Positions 41,848-54,817 of a DNA stretch of 64,000 bases are shown piece after piece. Each line of letters begins with the position of its first letter. The stretch's first letter is position 1. The position numbers were made by a program, and so were the translations under genes. The notes under the pieces are model-generated. The model was not told the origin of the DNA, ran no database searches, and saw only the letters and a list, made by a program, of their open reading frames with translations. Origin of the DNA: Haemaphysalis longicornis (lineage: Eukaryota; Arthropoda; Arachnida; Ixodida; Ixodidae); the NCBI GenBank assembly GCA_013339765.2, contig CM023449.1, positions 15,351,811 through 15,415,810 on the forward strand, given 5' to 3'.

Positions 41848-44185
41848 ATGGCGCTGAGAGTGCGATGAGCCCTGGCAAATGGCCACTGCCCCCTCCCCCC
41901 CCCCCCCCCTAATTATCGCTATGCATCAAACCGACGGAAAGAACTTACTTCTTTCGCACTTCTGTAACGGGATAGATAGTCTCTTCCAGGATCAACTGTG
42001 AACTCCAAGTCGCTCGTAAAAAAATGATTGAAAGTGTATTTGCGTCTGTTAAGCATGGCACGTAATACTGGCCATTCGCGAAACCTAAGCACCTGACTCA
42101 TAAATGTCTTATAGATGCCCAGCATGCCTTCAGGTTGATTTCTGTCCCTTTTGTGAAGCTGCTTTCCGCTAATGCGGACTTTTGTAATGCAAAAAACAGT
42201 TTGTCATTAACAGTCGAGAGGAGCAAGTAGCCTATACGGGCAAAATAAATGCCCAACTATAGCACTTCTGCTACTGTTAGTCATGTCAAATTGTGAGCGC
42301 AATGCAGACCTTGGACAATTTGAGGCGAAATGAAAGTACATAACCGAAGTTGGGTGTGATCTTTTGATTAAAATACACATAGAATTCGTTTGCACACTGC
42401 ATTTACCGCAAACTATTCCACGTTTGATGTCCTATTCTTCTATTTGTTGAAGAATCAATTCATTAACCCGAGATTATTTCTTCTAACAAAACAGACCAAC
42501 GCATCACCTCGGCTGTGTAAATCCGCATTGGGCAGAAACATTTCCTCGCTTGTGCAAAGCGCATTAACAGTTAGTAACCCTAAACTTTCCCCGTTACAAA
42601 CTTTGCCCACCTATAGCGCAAGAGCTGCACTAATTTCCATGAGGCTTCTCGTCCACCTCTACTCTGTACGATCATTTTTTCAAGAAAGCATCAGCGTTCA
42701 CCGCCTCACATCGGTACCGGGAGAAGCGAACGTCATTTTTAAACTGCTATGCAAATCATCTATAACATCACCAGCTGAAAAAAAGTTAGCACATGCATAT
42801 ACCGTTTCAGTTTCCAGAGGAGGAGTACTTTGTTTTAATGAGGGGGCGTTGCAACAAGAGTTCCCGGTATGTTCTGCAGCCATAGCCGGATCCCGTAGGC
42901 ATTACGCGGAAGTGCTGACACGCGGGAAGCGGACCTCCTTCCAAACTAGAAGAAGGCAGTTTCGGACGTTACGAGCTCAATTAAACACTTTGTGGCTATC
43001 GATTCATTACTTCTCCGCACAATTTATGTATATTGTTTATAACCTATCCGCATCAGCACGTTATTAGAAGCCGTTTCCTGCAAGGATGCGTCCCGCGTTG
43101 CGACAATAGCACGACTGCCCTTCCGAGAAGCGAAGACCTCGGCTGCGAAAGCGGCCGGGTTTGCGAAGACGTGCTTGGCGGATCACAAAGAGGGACTTCA
43201 TCTTTTGCAGCTGGGGTGCAAAGTTCTGCATTGCGGGAAATAATTTGCTGCTTTTAACTAAGCAGGTACTGCCCAAGGATTACAGTGGGAGGCAACGTTG
43301 CGGGTGTTTTCTATTGCATGCGACGTCAGCATATATTTGATATGCGGCGCTCAGAAAATCGTTGGAAGGAGTCTCTTTATTCAACACGGTGCATGAAGAA
43401 CCACTCTGTCTTATGCAGTGCGTTAGGAGCCATCGTGTGCTTACGCAACCCGCGCAAAAAAATGAAAAGATGGCGCAACTAAGCGCACACAAAAACAAAA
43501 TTTAGCGGTCCCATAAACGACGAAAACGAGGTTTCACCTGAATAACTCGAGTATAACTCGAGGATTCCGTGATGTGAGCAAGAATCTGCGCAGTTCCAGG
43601 ACACATAAGAAAAAACATAGCTGGCAAGCGACATCGTCGCGGAAACCCGAGTCATGTGGTTCACGTATTTTAGCCATCTTAATCAGCTACGTTTATTTCG
43701 TTATGCTGAAAGCGTTCCATATTTAATAGCTAACCACGTATTGTGCTTCTTCGTGATTCGGCGTTCACTTACCGGAATTCAAGCGCAGCTTAGTGACACA
43801 CTTCCTCAAAATCTTTTTTGCCAAATCACTCATATGGTGGCGGACCACCCAGTAAACATTTCCGCTTCATTCAGTTGCGCATATCCCTGAAACAAATCTG
43901 TATAGTGTGGGTCGTCGAACCGAGTGCCCAAAACTGCTCCGTCTTGCCAGACAGCACAGTGCACGTGATTGGCGGCTGGAGTGACTGCGTCGCCTTTCCA
44001 CGCCACATTCTCAGCCTATTCCCGCATATGGGATGCTGCTGCGTTGCGTCCGCTCCAACTCTCCTCGGCGCTAATGCTGCAGCGAATACAGATGCCCCAT
44101 TCTCTCCACTCTTTCCCTCGCCTTGCCCTTCCTGCACGCGGACGCGTTCTTTTGACAGCCATTTTCCGGCTACGTGGTCATCGTT
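41848..44185. other. Unassigned region with one long open frame
   Basis: Includes C15 at 41895-41909. A plus-strand frame 42390-43067 is open for 225 codons but has no signal peptide, domain or coding-like composition that I can see, and could be chance. No transposon motifs. It ends at the ATC-repeat tail of the minus-strand RTE. Confidence 0.4.
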
Positions 44186-44213
44186 GTCGTCATCATTATC
44201 ATCATCATCATCA
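44186..44213. repeat. (ATC)n tract, 3' tail of the RTE LINE
   Basis: On the minus strand the RTE ends GGTGGTCATGATGATGATGAT; this trinucleotide tail marks its 3' terminus. Confidence 0.8.
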
Positions 44214-44591
44214 TGACCACCAGCCTATCTACGCTCACTGCAGGGCAAAGGCCTCTCATATCAATCTCCAAATACCCCGATCCTGTGCTAACTTCGACCA
44301 ATTTATCCCTGCAAACTTCCTGATCCCATCTGCCCATCTGACTTTCTGCCGTCCCCTGCAACGCTTGCCTTGTCTAGGGATCAACTCTGCTACCCTTAAC
44401 GACCAACGGTTATCTTGCCTTCGCATTACATGCCCTGCCCACGTCCATTTCTTCTTCTTAATTCTACTAATATGTCCTTAACACACGTTTGTTCTCTGAC
44501 CCACTCCGCTCTCTTCTTGTCCCTCAATTTTACACCTATCATTTTACGCTCCATTGCTCGCTGAATCGTCCTCAATTTAAGTTGAACCCTC

Positions 44592-46060
44592 TTAGTGAGC
44601 CTGCAAGTTTCTGCCCCTTAGGGGACTGGCCGGTAAGATGCAGCTGTCATAGACTTTCTTCTTCAGGGACAATGGTAGGCTGCCATTTATTATCTGAGAA
44701 TGCCTGCCGAATGCACTCAATTCCATTCTTACCCTTCTAATTATCTCTGCATCATACTTGGGATTTGCGGTCACAACTTGACATAAGGAGGCATATTTGC
44801 TTACTACTTCCACTGCCTCGCCACCTATCTCAAACCTCTGTGCTGTCGCGAGGTTATTGATCATTACTTTAGTTTTCTGCATATTAATTTTCAGGCCCAC
44901 GGTTCTACTGTGTTTGTCTAGTGCGGTAAGTATGCTTTGTAATTCGTCCCCCGAGTTACTTAGCAAGGCAACGTCGTCAGAGAATATGAGGTTACTGAGG
45001 TATTCTCCATTAATCCTTACTCCTACCTTTTCCCAATCCGTTGTTCTGAATACTTCTTGTAAACATGCTGTGAATAACAGTGGAGAGATTGTGTCTCCTT
45101 GCATAATGCCCTTCCTTATAGGCATTTTACTGCTCTCCTTGTGGAGGATGATGGTAGCTGTGGACACATTGTAAATATCCTCTAGTATTCTTACATAATG
45201 CTCGTCCACATCCTGATTCCGTAATGCCTCAATGCCTGCTGAGATTTCGACCGAGCCAAGTGCCTTCTCAGAATCTATGAAGGCTATATAGGGGTTTAGT
45301 ATACCCTGCGCACTTCTCTATCACTTGATTGATCGTGTGGATATGGTCCATTGTTGAATAGCCTTTGTGGAACCCGGCTTGTTCTTTAGGTTGAGTGAAA
45401 TCTAAGGTGGCAGAAATTCTATTAGTGATTAGCTTGGTAAGTATCTTGTAGACGACTGACAATAAGCTGATCGGCCTGTATTTTTTCAAGTCTTTCGTGT
45501 CACCTTTCCAATGGATTAGTATGATGTTCGCGTTCTTCCAAGATTCCGGTACACTCGCGGTCATTAGGCATTGCGTGTACAGGTTTGTTTGCCAGTTTTA
45601 CTAACACAATGCGCCCGCCACCCTTCAAGAGGTCTGCTGTTATCTGATCTTCACCAGGTGCTTTGCCCCCTTTCATTTCTTTCAAGGCCTTCCTTACTAC
45701 TGTCGTTACTGGTGGAATGTCTATCTGCTCTGAACTACTTTATCCTTCGGCATTATCCTGGATGTCCCGGCTACTGTACAGATCTCTATAGAACTCCTCG
45801 GCTACGCTGGCTATTTTATCCTTATTTGTGATGACATTGCCTTGCTTCTCTTTAAGTGCATACAACTGATTTTTCCCCACGCCTAGACGCCTCTTCACTG
45901 CTTTAAGGTTGCCTCCGTTCTTTACAGCGTATTCGGTCCTCTCCATATTATACTTCCGTATGTCAGCTGTCTTACGCTTATTGATTACCTTCGAAAGCTC
46001 CGCTTTTGTGAAGCCCGGGGAGGGGCAAAGGATGCAGTGTATAAGTGTATTCAAAGATTG
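44592..46060 (-). pseudogene. RTE reverse transcriptase, broken
   Basis: Frame pieces 46132-45740 (linker, VIKNGGNLKAVKRRLG-like, KDKIASVAEEFYRDLYSS), 45685-45500 (GGKAPGEDQITADLLKGGG), 45564-45268 (WKNANIILIHWKGDTKDLKKYRPISLLSVVYKI, QAGFHKGYSTMDHIHTINQ) and 45209-44592 (RKGIMQGDTISPLLF, catalytic box FSDD instead of FADD, VGLKINMQKTKVM). At least three frame changes. The segment between QVIEKC and MDEHYV has lost the first catalytic Asp block in frame (AFIDSEKALGSVEI-type words near 45270-45240). Dead copy. Confidence 0.82.
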
Positions 46061-47308
46061 CAGGTCTCTCTCTTGCCACAAGATGCGCCCTGATTGGGCG
46101 TCGGGGAAGCTCCGGGGGTGAAGAAATCGCACGTTGGCCTAGACGGTGGCGCCCTCTCTTGTTTTGAACAGGATATAAGCAATTAAATGAGAGACAGACT
46201 CACCGTAACTTGTCTTCGTGTCATATACCGCAGCATGCTAAGAAGTTTGCTTTTCAGAAAAAAACCTGGCGATTGAAACCAATTTCAAGATGGAATTTAA
46301 CAAATCTTTGTTATTATTGGAATTTATTCCTTATTATTCCTGTATTTTAAATTAGTTTAAATCACGTTAGTTTATTTTGAACCGGTCATATTCATTGTAC
46401 ACATGCTTTTTGACCGTCGTTTGACAACTTGGTTTGCCGCGACGACACGAGCCGCGATAACCCGAGGCCCCTAAACTACTTCGCCCCTAAAAGGAAGCAT
46501 CGCCACCTATGATCCTTATTTTTTTACGCATTCTTGCAGTAGTCTGGTTTGAGACGACATTAGCAAAGGTGCTTTTATTACAAAGATCTGAGCATAGCCA
46601 TAAACCTACGATTGAGGATCAGTTTTTACGTCACAAAAACATTTATTAAAAAATAGCTTTTTTTTGTCAGCGTTTGTTTATGTGTTATGAAGAAAGCTGA
46701 ACTAAATTTGGCCTGTAGCGTCCAAGTTCGGATATCACATGTTTTTGGCGAGTTTAAGAGAGGAGAAATAGAGCACGATTGCCCTTTTGAGTCTGGCTCG
46801 GTGTTCTCCGCGAAGTAATATTGCCATTCAGGAGAGAAAGGGTTTATTCGAGATGTACTGTTAAGAATACAGGTTGGAAAAAGCGTTAGAGAGTTCGAGA
46901 ACGTGAAGCTTTTCTGAACCTGCAACCGGCTTTCAAGGGAAACCGTTTTTGTTCTTTAGAAAAACGCATTTACCTTAACCTCTAACCATCAGAAATAAAC
47001 GTCCAAGTTAGTTTATCGGGGGCGTACTATTCATGAAAAAAATTACAATGGAATGCTGTTCTTGTGGTTTCATTAGCTGGCGGGTTTTATTTTTTCAAGT
47101 TTCTAAGGCTGCTATTAAGTCGTACAGAAAGCAGATACACGATCGCATTAACATCAACTGAGCGCGCCTTCTTGCAAGGTGGCCAACGAAGAATACGCCA
47201 TTCTTATTCTTTCAGAAATTACTTGGGAAAAAAAGCGTAGTAAAATTTACTTCCGGCGTCTTATGACCCATGATGAGGCGGCCGATATAATCCGCGAGAA
47301 ATGATACC

Positions 47309-47358
47309 GGGGCCCAATTCTCTAAAACTACAGCCATCTTTTTAGAGAATTGGGCCCC
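47309..47358. repeat. Perfect 19-bp hairpin, 12-nt loop
   Basis: GGGGCCCAATTCTCTAAAA (47309-47327) and its exact reverse complement (47340-47358). The arms look like transposon terminal repeats brought together by internal deletion. Confidence 0.92.
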
Positions 47359-47963
47359 TGGTTGCTTGTTGAGCTATGTATTCGTTCTTTTTAGTGGCAG
47401 TTCGACGTCCGTACCCATTCAGTCCATTTTGTCTCCGATACATATTTGTCACCGTGTACAAGCTCTATTCTGTCAAGAATTTTGACCGGTCTACGCCGTT
47501 CAGCACTGAGGCACTCTACTCCCTCTCGCTGATGTTCCGTGGATGGATTCGCTGACACGAACAACGTTGTGAACGCTGCCCGACCTAAACCAGATGCTCC
47601 AGGGAAAGTAAATTGGGCTCGCGGAAATTGTGGTTTGTGCCAATCACATAATTCGCAGCCATAGTTGTTGGTAGTGGCAGAGAACACGGCCACCTTTGTC
47701 ACTCAACTGGAAGAACAGGGGAGCGTTACGGGAATAGTACTTCTTGCAATGAAAACTGGGGCGTGTAATGCATAAGGTAGGGATATTCGTATCACCGCTC
47801 AGACATTGACAGCCCCAGGAGGACGGCATATGAATGAAATTGTATTGAAATCGGAAAGTCTTCAATTTCTAGGTTCATGTTAAACAGTAATTAATTCTAC
47901 TAAACATTATCATTTTGTACAGAAACTGCGGGCTGTTAGTCTGCAAGCCCGACTAATCCAACG

Positions 47964-47978
47964 CCCCCCCCCCCCCCC
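47964..47978. repeat. Poly(C) run, 15 nt
   Basis: Uninterrupted C15. Confidence 0.9.
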
Positions 47979-48738
47979 TCTCCTTCTCGATCCGTTCTTT
48001 CCTTTTTGGTTTGGTTTAATGAGCTTGCTTCCTAAGTTAAAACTAAGAGAATAATTGTTCAAAACGTATTTGTAACACGACTGGAACTGCGCACAAAAAA
48101 CTGGACCAAAGAAGAGAACACACACAACGCGTGTATTTGTAACCGCGCCGTGCACGAAACACCACTATTAGCGAAGCGAAATTACTATCCAGAACATATT
48201 GACGCCACCAGCGTGCTTGCATGCGACGTGTTTAACGCCTCAGTTTTTACGTGTTGCGCTTATCCAATAAGCGCACGCCAATAACAGGCTTTACCCGAAC
48301 TAAGAAGCGCAAACACTGAAAGGCCGTAGCACACGCCGCTGTGCTTGCTCCTTCGTCGTAGTTTACGGCGAGCGCCGTAGTTTCCACCTAACCCGCAGTT
48401 CTGGTTTGTTCAACACGACGTAAACACGGAAAGCATACCTTCCCCCGATTTTGTGGTCATACTTCCTTTGTTAAAACTCGCACACGCTCTAAGTATTGCA
48501 GGGGATTTTTGTTATTCCTTCACGGACATGATTTCCTGAGAACCTCGGAACCCGTATTCTCGGTAACTTCAGGACGAGACGTAACTTATAAAGACCTGTG
48601 CAATGAAACTTTAAGGCAATTTTCTTGGTCTTTGATTGCCCATAAACTTCAAGAGGGAAGATTATTTCCTTGTACTACGTTTTTTAAACCAAGTAAAATA
48701 AACAAAGCAAAAATGGGGCAGACGATTATGATGCACCC

Positions 48739-49172
48739 TAGTGCGAAATTTGTGCGCAGGGTGAACTGGAGTCTTCTGGGGGGCGGCGCATACCGGCGGC
48801 ACCTCACGAAATCAACGCCGTATCAGCGAACGCACGAAGGCGCGTGACTATGGCGTTGTGTCGTAGCTCGTCGCCGCGGGGGCCATGTATCACGCCTTGC
48901 GCCGTGCTTCCATCTTCCGCTTTCCTGCCTGCTATATCTTCGGTGGGCTCTTCTTTCTCTTGGTTACCTCGTATAGGCCGCCGTCACCGCCGGAGGGAAG
49001 GTCTCGCGCCGTGTCGGCATACCGCACTCCCCCTCACACTTTCGCCATATGTTCCTTTCCCGCTTTTCTGCTAGTTCTATCTCGTTCGCCTTGTCCCCTT
49101 CGTTCGCTCAATCACAACGAGGGACGACGGCGCCGTGAAACCACAGGAGCGGGAGCCAAGTGCTGCGCACTA
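48739..49172 (+). repeat. R-family repeat, copy 1
   Basis: 434 bp opening TAGTGCGAAATTTGTGCGCAG and closing GCGCACTA, so the termini form a 7-bp inverted repeat TAGTGCG/CGCACTA. It matches 57320-57765 along its length and, inverted, 886-1218 plus 6953-7216. GC-rich, no conserved ORF across copies. The TA at each outer end could be target duplication, but that is not proven. Confidence 0.65.
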
Positions 49173-49629
49173 AAACGAGGCAACGTTCCAGAGGTGGATC
49201 ATCGGGACTCTGGACTTAAAAGTCTGTTGAAGTGAAACCGAAACATAGGCCGCATAGCATACCGGACACCACTTTATAGAGACGCTGAACCCTTTGCCGT
49301 AATCCGGTCTCACATTTAATCGTGTCGATGAACTATACAAATGCAGATAAGGCGAAGAGCTATATTGGCTTCAATTCGGTCCTTTTCACTTGCAAGCGGT
49401 ACGCGGTTATGCGGATAACAACCCCGTTTATGGCATCCGAGACTACAAAGGCTGAACTTACATCTCTACCCCTAAACTTACGTCTATAAATGTTTAGTAC
49501 TACTGCGACACTGCTTGCGACGAACTACTAATTTATGGATATAAAATCAAGGCGCCTTTCTAAAGAGACGGAGGAGGGTTAACACACGAAGCTTTCTCTC
49601 ATGCAACCTGAGTCAGAGTCAAAGTGCAC
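49173..49629. other. Unassigned sequence
   Basis: No ORF, tRNA box or repeat end supported. Confidence 0.4.
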
Positions 49630-49790
49630 AATCCAATGGCGCAATCGGACAGACGTGGGCTTCGCAACGATGGGGACCCAGGTTCCATTCCGAGCACGGG
49701 AAGCGTTTTTTTTTTCGTGAGGCGCTTGATATGACGGTATTTATCACCATCATCTTTTTGTGAAGCCCATTGGGTAAAGTTGGCATTCCT
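49630..49790 (+). mobile_element. tRNA-like SINE fragment
   Basis: AATGGCGCAATCGGACAGACG (A box) and CAGGTTCCATTCCGAG (B box with one change), followed by a T-run and an ATCACCATCATC body. Shares AGACG-GGGCTTC-AAC-GATG with 29425-29490. Boundaries uncertain; no target duplication seen. Confidence 0.5.
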
Positions 49791-52516
49791 GCAGGGCGTG
49801 TCGAAGTGACATGGAGCGCCAACCTTGAGGCATAAAAGCTTCGCTTCGAAAGGTGTGTCATCTTGGTGTGGTCATGGCATATGTAAGAGACTATTTTAAG
49901 TATTTTCCAAGAGTACGAGGCTTTGTTGCTATCTTATTTCTAATTCCTGAATTTCGTACTTGCACGATAGTCTTTTTATTGTTAAAGTCTCATCAGCAAA
50001 TATTTTACTATTTTTTAAAGTGCGCACGTTCAGGGAACAACCACGACCGTTCGAGTTTATTATAGTGAGAGTTCTTGGTTCTCTTTTTCCGTAGATTTAG
50101 GTAACTATTCGTGAAGTAGTTCGCATAATGTTAAGTAGGAGTTCGAGGAAGGTATGAGCCTGTTATTCTTGGTGGGAATTCTGTGAAGCAACCAGCATTG
50201 GTGTAAAGTACGTGCTAAGAGGGAAATGTATTCCGGGCCGGTTTTGCAAGTGTGGCCGAGTTTTTTTTTTTTATTAACAGTTTCTTGCTCGAGCAATTGG
50301 TATCAGTAACCGAAGTTACCGTATAGAAAATGAAAGTACCATTTATTTTAAAATAATGCTGTCTCCTCCGCGGAGCCAAGCTCTAAGGCATATGAACATT
50401 TCATAAGCTTTTTTTAATACTAACAGCCCAGTGATAAAGCTAGATATGTGTTCAACGGTATTCATTATACTTTACGTAGTCTGTAATCACCAAGCATTTG
50501 TAAAACTGGCCGGGTAGTTTTTAGCGTTGTTACTGTTGTCACCACTATAAGTTCTTCCCTGCTTGAGTTCTTGTAGTTTCTTGATTCTCGCAATTGCTTG
50601 AGGCTTGATTCCTGCGCACGGCACTACCATACCATACCACACACGGTAGCGCCATTCTTGTACTTAGCTGTATGTGTCCCCTAGGTCACTAAATCATTTG
50701 TTCCGCACGTTATTACTTCCCTGTCCCACCATAGCTGTCCCCACTACAAACTATCTATTTACTATTGCCGCTACGGGAAATGTTAAGGAAATTTTGTATG
50801 GGACCCATGACACACTGATCGCATGCGCACGCAAAGCAAAGTGTATTTACCCAATCTTGTGGCATGCTATAAAAAGCTCCGCTGCCTACATTGTTCCATG
50901 TACCGACCTATGAAAGCTCTGCAAGGGTTGCTTCTACGAGACATATTACTTCGCCAAGGTCGCAGTCCCACGAAAATTATTGGCTGACGCTAAAAACAGT
51001 CGTTTTAATAGAGAAAGCACGCACTTGTGGCAGTTCTTAGACATTCTCTATGCTTATACCGAGAAGAACACGCGGTAGGCAGTTGTCTTATGTGATAGAA
51101 GGTTTTATTTTTTTGTGTGTGTGGTGTGGTAAACTCAGCAACCCAAAAAAGGATAACCAGGTACACTTTTTCGGATCCCTATAACCATTCTCAGTAGCGG
51201 GATGCCACGGTGTTTCTCAGAATTCTACCGTGCCGAGGACCGCCTAAAAGATTAAAAGAAGATTGAGCGTTACTCCGCAAGTGGGAGCCCTGTACGGCTC
51301 ATTGGCGAGTGTGCACCGGCCATGGCAATACGGTGTTCTGAACCTATACACTCACACAACAGATAGTTCGAAGTCATTCGGTGCCCTTAATACTGCGGTT
51401 TCCATGAGTTCTTGTCCATTTTTACATCAGATGAGGCATTTTTCTTCGTTGTTTTCTTAAGCTTCCTGGTGCACTTGACATTGCTCTAGCAGCTGTCTTT
51501 CCACGGAAATCGAACGCACTCTTCGAAGTAACAATTTTTATATTTAGCCTTCTGGCCATTCAGTGACAAGTGGGGCCTTGTATGCCCTATGTATCCTATG
51601 TATGACCGGCGGACTCCAAGTCAATATTGACGTGAAGCCACTGGACGTGGTTGTAAGCCAGGACAAAAAACAAAAGGGCCTCTTTCTTTGTTAGTTTTCT
51701 GCCAAGACCGGTTAAGTAAAAAGAGCTACGTGCGTTAGTGAACTTGATCGCGGCCCTCAACTGGTTCGCGAAACCCTCCACAAAAGTGTCTCCTATCTTT
51801 TTCTTTCTTTCTAAGCACCTGTCGTATGTTACCTCCTCTTCACGCCGGGTTTACCCGTTGTGAGTAAGTAGTCACTCTGCAGGTACAAACATATATGGTA
51901 TACACAGTTCACGCCAACATGGCTAAACTTACTCCTACGCAGGTCAGACACCCCTGTCCCACTCTGGGCTCACTGCCTTGCTCCATCTACCCAAAACCAG
52001 ATTCTGTGGGGCTTCCCTCCCAACACACAATTACACCATAGAGTGGCTGCCTATTCCGGCGAATGTCCAATAACAACGGGAACTGGCGGCCCACAGCATC
52101 GAAGGCCGCACCGGCTGTCTTGTCTTAGCGAAGGGGGTGATTTCTGCCCACCATCCCGTGACGAATAAAGTTCTCTCTTGCCGGCAGCGTAGAAGTTGGC
52201 TTGGTTGCATGACTTGGTTTTCTTTTTCTGACTTTGCAAAAAAAAAAAAAGAAACGTGGTAAAGTCAGCTTTATTGCGCTGCACTACAGTTCTGCAAAAA
52301 AGCCAGACAGAAAATATGGGCGCAAGATGTGTGCGGATGTGTGATTTTAACTGCAATAGCAAATTCTTTTACATCGTGCCACGCATTAGCATCGTTCATA
52401 GTGTGATCCCCCAAACCTTCCGCAAGGTCAAGAGAAAGTCCAAGCACACTCATGGTTGAGAAGCGCTGTTGAAGTAGTCGTAATAACTATTATTCTAAAG
52501 GAGGCACAAGCGCCCT

Positions 52517-52535
52517 GGGGGGGGGGGGGGGGGGA
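52517..52535. repeat. Poly(G) run, 19 nt
   Basis: Uninterrupted G19; the only long run with G on the plus strand. Confidence 0.9.
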
Positions 52536-53943
52536 TGTATGGTTTAGGGGAAGGTAAAACACCTCAGAAATCCGAAAATTTACTTAAATGTTCATTGCTC
52601 ATGTCCAAATTCCCTCAGCACTGACAGACAGGTGTCACATGACTCCTTGTCGAGGAGCTTAAGCAGTCATACGGAAAATTGGTTCATATCCTTACATCAG
52701 CTTGTATGGATCGCTGGGTAAGGCTCATTCGGTTATCTTTTCTTAAAACATGGGGGCCTGTTCTAACGCGCTGCAGCTGTGCTGCTTCTGACGGAGGTGG
52801 GAAACTTAAAGGAGTCGGGCACAGCCGTCGTTGAAAACAGCGCATCTCCAGAATGGCACGGCTTCGGCGTGCGTCGGGTGTTGCAGTAGGGGCAATGTTG
52901 CGGGACGGAACGGGCGGGGATTGTCCATTGCTCGCAATAATTGAAGGCAGCGGTGAGTCCGCATGGGTTTCATTGGTCAGGGTTTCCTCCGAGGGTGTCA
53001 GTGTTTTTAGTGGGCTAAGAATGCCCCCCCTTTCCGGAGTGGTTCACCTCAGGTGATGGCGACATTGAGTCTTCAATATAAGTAGCAGTCGGTCGCGTCG
53101 AGCACGGACGGTGCGGTGTTGGTAGCCGTTGGAGGTGTGTGGAGACTCTCTCTGGCAGCCGCGGGAGCCGAGCGGTTAGCGCTGCACCGTAACTATCGAG
53201 CAGTTGGAGCCCGTATGCGTAGCTGTCCAAACAAGGTGGATCGCGAAGCTTTCGGTTTCAAGATTTCGGATGACATGGAGGATGTTCGTGGCTTTGTGAT
53301 TTGGCGAGAACACGCAATCCGATTCCCGGAGGGCAACGTAAGAATCGGTTATATTTTTGTAACAAGGACAGCTGCAGTTCTTTTTCATAACCATGTCCGG
53401 ATGCGTTGCAGGCAGTGGCGAGAATCTAGACGTGAACGTCCTTTTTTCGAAATTGAGATTAAAGCTACTATGTACTTTGACTGCTTAATGTCCGCTCATA
53501 TTATGCTAGGTTCATCATAGTGCCTAAACTCAAGATAGAATGTTGCGGTGTGCGGCATTCAACGCAGAGGTGCTGCCGTTTGCCCCAAATACTACAGCCT
53601 CATTCAACCACATAAACTGAACTCGGATTGAAAAATTGCGCCGCCATGTAATTCGCACGAAAAAGAGACACATAGAAGCGAATGGTGAAAAAACCATCCC
53701 AGATCACCCCAATCCTGACCCCGCATTTAAAAATTGAATATTTGTTTCCTTTGTACTGTTTTCCGAGCGTTATGACACTCACACGCTATTATCCGGAGTA
53801 TTGTGGCCGCTGTCACCACGTTTGTTAGTGCAATAGGGATGCACATTTTCTTTGCAGTGAACGCGACAAACGCAGATGGGAAACTGAGTAAAATGATTTG
53901 AATTTCCCACATTTTGGAGGTAATTATTACACTGCGTTAGTAA

Positions 53944-54033
53944 TATCATCATCATCCTAGTTGCCGTCATCATCATCATCGCAGTTATAATTGGCATCCT
54001 TGTCATGATGACGACGACGATGATGATGATTAT
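53944..54033. repeat. ATC repeats switching to GAT repeats
   Basis: (ATC)n blocks at 53946-53980 and (GAT/GAC)n at 54005-54033, separated by about 25 nt. The two can pair with each other. Confidence 0.8.
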
Positions 54034-54817
54034 GATCAAGATCTCTTCAGAGTGATAGACTTGCGGCGGTTTCAATGCACCCAGCGGCCTCCCAGCGAGC
54101 ACCACCGACACTCCCCAGAGCGCAATAATTGGCGCCACGTGACATGTTTTTGAGAAACGTTATCCTATTTGGCTTCCGTTAAAAACTACAAGGAAGGACG
54201 CTCATCTTGCGAGAATCGCGATTACTCTTGTCCCCAGCCACAAAGCAGAACTCAAGCCCCTTGTAATCTGCGAAATTACCCCGCATGCAACCGAAAGACG
54301 ACGTATTGAATATAATAAGGTTTTTCAATAATCTTAACTGTGGATACTAGAATGATTCATTGCGATATTCGCCGAAGCTGACTAGAGTGATCTGAAGACA
54401 CGAAGTCGGCAACGGAAGCTCGCCATTAAACATAACGGTTTATTTCGACGAAAAAGCAGCACTGTGTGTATCAGGATTAGCCTGCGAGCTTCACGTTAAT
54501 TTCCCTCTCTTAACGTGCCCAATGTTTCGATAAAATTAACCGGTATCTCCACCCGCAGTGGTACTCTCCGCGGCAGTTTTAAAGCGAGGACCAGAAACGA
54601 AACCCGAGTTGACATAAGCAAGTAACAGTAACTGTAAAACAAGCAACATTTTGTCAAACGTTGGATTTGCAGAAATGGCATAGCTGCTTCAAAGAACAGT
54701 GGCGGACTACGGATGAAGCCTTCCTAGCGCACAAGAACTCGCGAAGTTGCTTTCTCGCTGATGCTCCCAGGAGGCTTTCTTTTCCAGATCATCTGCCATA
54801 AATTAGCTATACGGGTA

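Larger units (their letters stand above)
44186..46060 (-). mobile_element. RTE-like LINE, 5' truncated, minus strand
   Basis: From its 5' side: PGFTKAELSKVINKRK (about 46020), a linker, RT, a C-terminus and a 3' UTR (about 44300-44214), ending in a (GAT)n tail. Trinucleotide tails and this RT wording are typical of RTE/BovB-type LINEs. The endonuclease is absent. 5' boundary approximate. Confidence 0.82.
46061..48738. other. Unassigned region with a short perfect hairpin
   Basis: 2.7 kb without a supported gene. Frames of about 100 codons on the minus strand (46925-46626 and 47702-47391) show no known domain. Contains the 19-bp hairpin at 47309-47358 and C15 at 47964-47978. Confidence 0.45.
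49791..54817. other. Unassigned region, no supported gene
   Basis: Five kilobases of mostly AT-moderate sequence. Contains G19 at 52517-52535 and a weak tRNA-like A-box stretch GGGAGCCGAGCGGTTAGCGC near 53162-53181 without a clear B box. A 134-codon plus-strand frame (53116-53520) with no domain is present, and ATC/GAT repeats at 53944-54033. No LINE or DNA-transposon motifs recognised. Confidence 0.4.

Noticed and set aside
50869..50876. TATAAAAA as a promoter
   Set aside because: The next ATG is too close for a transcript leader and its frame is only about 30 codons.
53155..53210. tRNA-Ser/Leu-like sequence
   Set aside because: A-box-like stretch only; no B box at the right distance and no cloverleaf.
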